From an uncultured Altererythrobacter sp. (GTDB lineage Bacteria; Pseudomonadota; Alphaproteobacteria; Sphingomonadales; Sphingomonadaceae), in assembly GCA_913056125.1 (NCBI GenBank), contig CAJXNC010000009.1, positions 52,410-116,409 of the forward strand: a DNA stretch of 64,000 bases, written 5' to 3'. Each line of letters starts with the position of its first letter. Within the stretch, counting starts at the first letter, position 1. This document shows, one piece after another, positions 58,841 through 64,000 of this stretch. Made by a program: the position numbers and the translations under genes. The notes below the pieces were generated by a model, which was not told where the DNA came from, did no database searches, and worked only from the letters and a program-made list of their open reading frames with translations.

Positions 58841-58908
58841 GCGTCGCCCCGTCCGGGCTGTACTGCCCTCCCCTTGCGGAGGAGAGCTAGACGGGGGACG
58901 CAGCCCGG
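58841..58908 (-). repeat. Crossing inverted repeats in the rpsJ-rplC gap
   Basis: Arms A 58841-58853 with A' 58890-58901 (GCGTC-CCCCGTC type, one bulge) and arms B 58853-58860 with B' 58901-58908 (CCGGGCTG/CAGCCCGG, perfect) occur in the order A-B-A'-B', so in RNA they form either a pseudoknot or mutually exclusive stems. The 250-base gap holds no gene. Confidence 0.55.
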
Positions 58909-59025
58909 ATAAATCCGGCGGTATCCCTATGTCTTGCCGACCTTTCGGTGCGGCGGGGCCATATGGAGCCCCGGAATTCTCTGGTCTTTTAAGGTCCCAC
59001 CAGAAGGACCGGTCAGACAAGTCGC

Positions 59026-59337
59026 TTAGGCGAGCTTGATTTCGACGTTCACGCCGGCAGCCAGGTCGAGCTTCATCAGCGCATCGACGGTCTGGGCGTT
59101 CGGTTGCACGATATCGAGCAACCGCTTGTAGGTGCGCACCTCGAACTGCTCGCGCGACTTCTTGTCGATATGCGGGCCGCGGTTCACGGTGAACTTCTCA
59201 ATGCGCGTCGGGAGAGGAATGGGGCCACGAATGAGAGCACCCGTACGACGCGCTGTGTCTGCGATTTCGCCAGTTGCCTGGTCGAGCACGCGATGGTCGA
59301 ACGCCTTAAGGCGAATACGGATATTCTGAGCTTCCAT
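59026..59337 (-). CDS. rpsJ: Ribosomal protein S10
   Basis: A 103-residue small-subunit protein, also NusE in transcription antitermination. [20 protein letters not shown] and [20 protein letters not shown] are diagnostic. First gene of the S10 operon, with its own promoter (59494-59522) and a leader of about 155 bases containing a terminator-like hairpin. Confidence 0.98.
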   Translation of the reverse strand: MEAQNIRIRLKAFDHRVLDQATGEIADTARRTGALIRGPIPLPTRIEKFTVNRGPHIDKKSREQFEVRTYKRLLDIVQPNAQTVDALMKLDLAAGVNVEIKLA

Positions 59338-59383
59338 GTCCTACTACCGATGCGAAAGAGCCAAAGGGATCTTTCAATCCCCC

Positions 59384-59431
59384 AAAAAATAAAGAACCGC
59401 CCGACCTTACCGAATGTTCGGTGAGGGGCGG
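59384..59431 (-). promoter_or_regulatory. Attenuator-like hairpin in the rpsJ leader
   Basis: On the minus strand CCGCCC (59431-59426) pairs with GGGCGG (59402-59397), with an inner CCGAA/TTCGG stem (59421-59410), followed immediately by TTCTTTATTTTTT (59396-59384). This is an intrinsic terminator placed between the promoter and rpsJ, so it probably acts as an attenuator. Confidence 0.7.
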
Positions 59432-59493
59432 CCCTCCTGAATTCTTAGCGACGAACACCTGTCCCGGGGGACGAATCTCCGTCTGTGGGCGCG

Positions 59494-59522
59494 CGTATAC
59501 GGGTGAGAACCCGTTCTGACAA
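59494..59522 (-). promoter_or_regulatory. Promoter of the S10 operon
   Basis: TTGTCA (plus 59517-59522) and TATACG (plus 59494-59499) on the minus strand, spacer 17 bases. It lies downstream of the tuf terminator and 157 bases before rpsJ. Confidence 0.7.
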
Positions 59523-59573
59523 CCCCCGATTTCAGCCAATTTGCAGTCGACCGAGCCGGCAGGTTCCCCACAT

Positions 59574-59615
59574 AAAAAGGGGCCCGGCTCCCCATTCAGG
59601 AACCGGGCCTCTTTT
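59574..59615 (-). terminator. Terminator after tuf
   Basis: GAGGCCCGGTTCC and GGAGCCGGGCCCC on the minus strand form a stem with one mismatch and one wobble pair, followed by TTTTT (plus 59574-59578). It lies about 30 bases after the tuf stop and separates the str and S10 transcripts. Together with the S10 promoter and attenuator it accounts for the 308-base gap. Confidence 0.85.
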
Positions 59616-59645
59616 GTGTCCACTGCGCCTTGTGGCGCGGCAGGA

Positions 59646-60821
59646 TTACTTGGTGATCTTCGAGACCACACCCGAACCGACGGTGCGGCCACCTTCGCGG
59701 ATAGCGAAGCGCAGGCCTTCGTCCATGGCGATCGGAGCAATCAGCTTGACCGAGATGGTGACGTTGTCGCCCGGCATGACCATTTCGGTGCCCTCGGGGA
59801 GGATCACTTCACCGGTCACGTCGGTGGTGCGGAAGTAGAACTGCGGGCGGTAGTTGGCGAAGAACGGCGTGTGACGGCCACCTTCGTCCTTCGACAGCAC
59901 GTAGACTTCGGCGCTGAACTCGGTGTGAGGCGTAACCGAACCCGGCTTTGCCAGAACCTGGCCACGCTCGACTTCGTCACGGCCCACGCCGCGGATCAGG
60001 GCGCCGATGTTGTCGCCAGCTTCACCGCGATCGAGCAGCTTGCGGAACATTTCCACGCCGGTGACGGTGGTCTTCTGGGTGTCCTTGATGCCGACGATTT
60101 CGACTTCGTCGCCAACATTCACAACGCCGGTTTCGACACGGCCGGTCACAACCGTACCACGACCCGAGATCGAGAACACGTCTTCGATCGGCATGAGGAA
60201 CGGCTGATCAACCGGACGCTCCGGCTGCGGGATGTAGCTGTCAACAGCGTCCATCAGTTCCTTGATCGAGTTCTCGCCGATTTCCGGATCGCGACCTTCG
60301 AGAGCAGCAAGGGCCGAACCCTTGATGATCGGAATATCGTCGCCGTCGAAGCCATATTCGGTCAGCAGCTCGCGAACTTCCAGTTCAACCAGCTCGAGGA
60401 TTTCCTCGTCGTCGACCTGGTCGACCTTGTTCATGTACACGACCAGAGCCGGCACGCCGACCTGACGAGCGAGCAGGATGTGCTCGCGGGTCTGCGGCAT
60501 GGGGCCGTCAGCAGCGTTCACCACCAGGATGGCGCCGTCCATCTGCGCCGCACCGGTGATCATGTTCTTCACATAGTCGGCGTGACCCGGGCAGTCGACG
60601 TGCGCATAGTGGCGCGCATCGGTTTCATATTCGACGTGTGCGGTCGAAATGGTGATGCCGCGCTCGCGCTCTTCGGGAGCCTTGTCGATGTTTGCGAAAT
60701 CGACAGCCGAACCCTGACACTTGGTGATTGCAGCAGTCAGCGTGGTCTTGCCGTGGTCGACGTGACCAATGGTGCCGATGTTGCAGTGCGGCTTATTCCG
60801 CTCGAATTTTTCCTTCGCCAT
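59646..60821 (-). CDS. tuf: Elongation factor Tu
   Basis: GTPase that delivers aminoacyl-tRNA, 391 residues. GTP motifs: [15 protein letters not shown] (residue 17 onward), [12 protein letters not shown], and MNKVD. Domains 2 and 3 follow, ending [13 protein letters not shown]. Only one copy is in the window; a second tuf elsewhere is common in Proteobacteria. Ninety-five bases after fusA, with a GC-rich hairpin (about 60866-60898) in the gap. Confidence 0.98.
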   Translation of the reverse strand: MAKEKFERNKPHCNIGTIGHVDHGKTTLTAAITKCQGSAVDFANIDKAPEERERGITISTAHVEYETDARHYAHVDCPGHADYVKNMITGAAQMDGAILVVNAADGPMPQTREHILLARQVGVPALVVYMNKVDQVDDEEILELVELEVRELLTEYGFDGDDIPIIKGSALAALEGRDPEIGENSIKELMDAVDSYIPQPERPVDQPFLMPIEDVFSISGRGTVVTGRVETGVVNVGDEVEIVGIKDTQKTTVTGVEMFRKLLDRGEAGDNIGALIRGVGRDEVERGQVLAKPGSVTPHTEFSAEVYVLSKDEGGRHTPFFANYRPQFYFRTTDVTGEVILPEGTEMVMPGDNVTISVKLIAPIAMDEGLRFAIREGGRTVGSGVVSKITK

Positions 60822-60916
60822 TGTTCCTATAACCTTCTTAGTTCGAATCTGATTTCTGAAGAGATCAGGCGGGCACCCGCTGAATCAGGCGCCCGCCCCT
60901 AGACGTTGATCCAGCC

Positions 60917-63010
<2,094 letters not shown>

Positions 63011-63133
63011 GTTCAATTCCTCGAATGTGCGGGGTACGGGTTAAATCTCGCGCCCCATGTAGTGACTTTTGTGACCACTTGAAGACCGCGCGGCCGGGCT
63101 TTCCCCAGCCCGCGGCCCGTCAAGCGAAACGCC

Positions 63134-63604
63134 TTACCAGCGATAATGCGAGAAGGCGCGGTTGGCGTCAGCCATGCGATGCGTGTCTTCGCGCTTCTTC
63201 ACCGCCGAACCGCGATTGTTCGCAGCATCCATCAGCTCACCCGAGAGACGGGCGGCCATGGTGGTTTCCGCACGGCCACGCGCCGCACCGATCAGCCAGC
63301 GAATGGCGAGCGCCTGGGCACGCTCGGGGCGAACCTCGACCGGCACCTGGTAGGTCGCACCGCCGACGCGGCGGCTACGCACTTCGACCTGCGGCTTGAT
63401 GTTGTCCAGCGCAGCGTGGAACACTTCCACCGGGTTCGCCTTGGCACGCGATTCAACCGTATCGAGCGCACCATAGACGATCTTCTCGGCAACGGCCTTC
63501 TTACCGTCCAGCATGAGGTTGTTCATGAACTTGGACAGGACCTCATCCCCGAACTTGGGATCAGGCAGGATTTCCCGCTTCTCGGGACGACGACGACGTG
63601 ACAT
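63134..63604 (-). CDS. rpsG: Ribosomal protein S7
   Basis: A 156-residue small-subunit head protein that nucleates 3' domain assembly. Start at 63604 ([20 protein letters not shown]) follows [27 protein letters not shown] and the C-terminal [16 protein letters not shown] are diagnostic. A longer in-frame start reads through a hairpin region and is rejected. Confidence 0.98.
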   Translation of the reverse strand: MSRRRRPEKREILPDPKFGDEVLSKFMNNLMLDGKKAVAEKIVYGALDTVESRAKANPVEVFHAALDNIKPQVEVRSRRVGGATYQVPVEVRPERAQALAIRWLIGAARGRAETTMAARLSGELMDAANNRGSAVKKREDTHRMADANRAFSHYRW

Positions 63605-63662
63605 TTTCTTCAACTCCTTTGGAGTGCGGGCCGGATATCCATCCGTCCCTTGCGGCACCGGC

Positions 63663-63862
63663 CCACTCCCCCACCCGGCCACCCAAATGATACCTTCACT
63701 GGTATCCGGGTGGGGGACTGGACCGGCTTCGCGTTAAAACCTGGTCCTATGTTGTGTCGGTCCGGCTTCCCCTCCCAACATCCCGATACCGTCTCGGGAA
63801 ATCATCGGGAGGTTGGGAGGGGGAGTCGGGCCGGCACCGAGGTGAGCGCGGATGCGCTCACC
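63663..63862. repeat. Three long hairpins between rpsL and rpsG
   Basis: Hairpin 1: 63663-63678 with 63706-63721 (one mismatch), with an inner GATACC/GGTATC stem at 63689-63694 and 63701-63706. Hairpin 2: CCCCTCCCAAC 63769-63779 with 63812-63822, inner TCCCGAT/ATCGGGA. Hairpin 3: GGTGAGCGC 63841-63849 with GCGCTCACC 63854-63862. They fill most of the 267-base gap, which has no gene. Confidence 0.75.
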
Positions 63863-63871
63863 GCACCTCAA

Positions 63872-64000
63872 TCACTTGGGCCGCTTTGCACCGTACTTCG
63901 AACGGCTCTGGCGACGGTCCTTGACGCCCTGCGTGTCGAGCACGCCGCGCAGCACGTGGTAGCGCACGCCGGGAAGGTCGCGCACACGGCCGCCGCGGAT
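63872..64000 (-). CDS. rpsL: Ribosomal protein S12, C-terminal part
   Basis: The last 42 residues of S12, cut by the right edge of the window. [18 protein letters not shown] contains the conserved PGVRYH region (including the Pro-Gly and Lys/Arg positions where streptomycin-resistance changes occur in the family), and the end is [11 protein letters not shown]. Head of the str operon reading into rpsG. Confidence 0.97.
   Translation of the reverse strand: MRGGRVRDLPGVRYHVLRGVLDTQGVKDRRQSRSKYGAKRPK

Noticed and set aside
60822..60916. Hairpin between fusA and tuf as a terminator
   Set aside because: GGCGGGCGCC/GGTGCCCGCC is a good stem but lacks a following T-tract, and tuf must be expressed from upstream or from an internal promoter I could not see.

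Overview
The window looks like a chromosomal segment of an alphaproteobacterium of the Sphingomonadales, most likely Erythrobacteraceae. This rests on high GC, the alphaproteobacterial SOS box (GTTC-N7-GTTC) upstream of uvrA, the style of the ribosomal proteins (RG-extended S5, acidic-tailed L3), sphingomonad-like small hypothetical proteins, and a TonB/Slam-rich outer-membrane repertoire. The genus is inferred from remembered protein similarity, not from a search.

Left part (1-11.6 kb): the end of a cyclopropane-fatty-acid synthase gene, a secreted PQQ-type sugar dehydrogenase, a MATE exporter, a secreted LRAT/NlpC-like protein, argG, an 848-base non-coding stretch with a DnaA-box-like inverted repeat and a strongly structured region ending in a perfect intrinsic terminator, then rlpA, a membrane-anchored L7/L12-like protein and a CHRD protein. 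From 7.6 to 11 kb lies an accessory patch: a helix-turn-helix protein whose N-terminal coding region carries palindromic repeats in frame, two very small genes sharing a duplicated 5' segment with it, and an AT-rich two-gene cassette (soluble protein plus four-helix membrane protein with overlapping stop and start) of unknown function. This cassette is my best candidate for an undescribed system.

Middle part (11-31 kb): a secreted glyoxalase-fold protein, a PRMT7-like methyltransferase coupled to uvrA (with LexA box), a Slam outer-membrane translocon gene followed by its probable TbpB-like surface lipoprotein, thpR, dcp, and a complete vitamin B12 uptake operon (cobalamin riboswitch, btuB, btuF, btuC, btuD, all overlapping). 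A SleB-type cell-wall hydrolase, a small hypothetical and a GGDEF-EAL protein follow.

Right part (29.8-64 kb): a TCA cluster mdh / small membrane protein / sucD / sucA / sucB / lpdA (sucC absent), a SEDS-like membrane protein, VOC, PepSY and TRIC proteins, a tandem pair of secreted paralogues, and a prolyl oligopeptidase. From 43.8 kb to the end, on the minus strand, runs the str-S10-spc-alpha superoperon: rpsL, rpsG, fusA, tuf, rpsJ to secY, adk, then rpsM, rpsK, rpoA, rplQ. It contains readable promoters before rpsJ and rpsM, terminators after tuf and rplQ, an apparent attenuator in the rpsJ leader, and several long hairpins between genes. No tRNA, rRNA, CRISPR array, insertion sequence or transposase gene was recognised.
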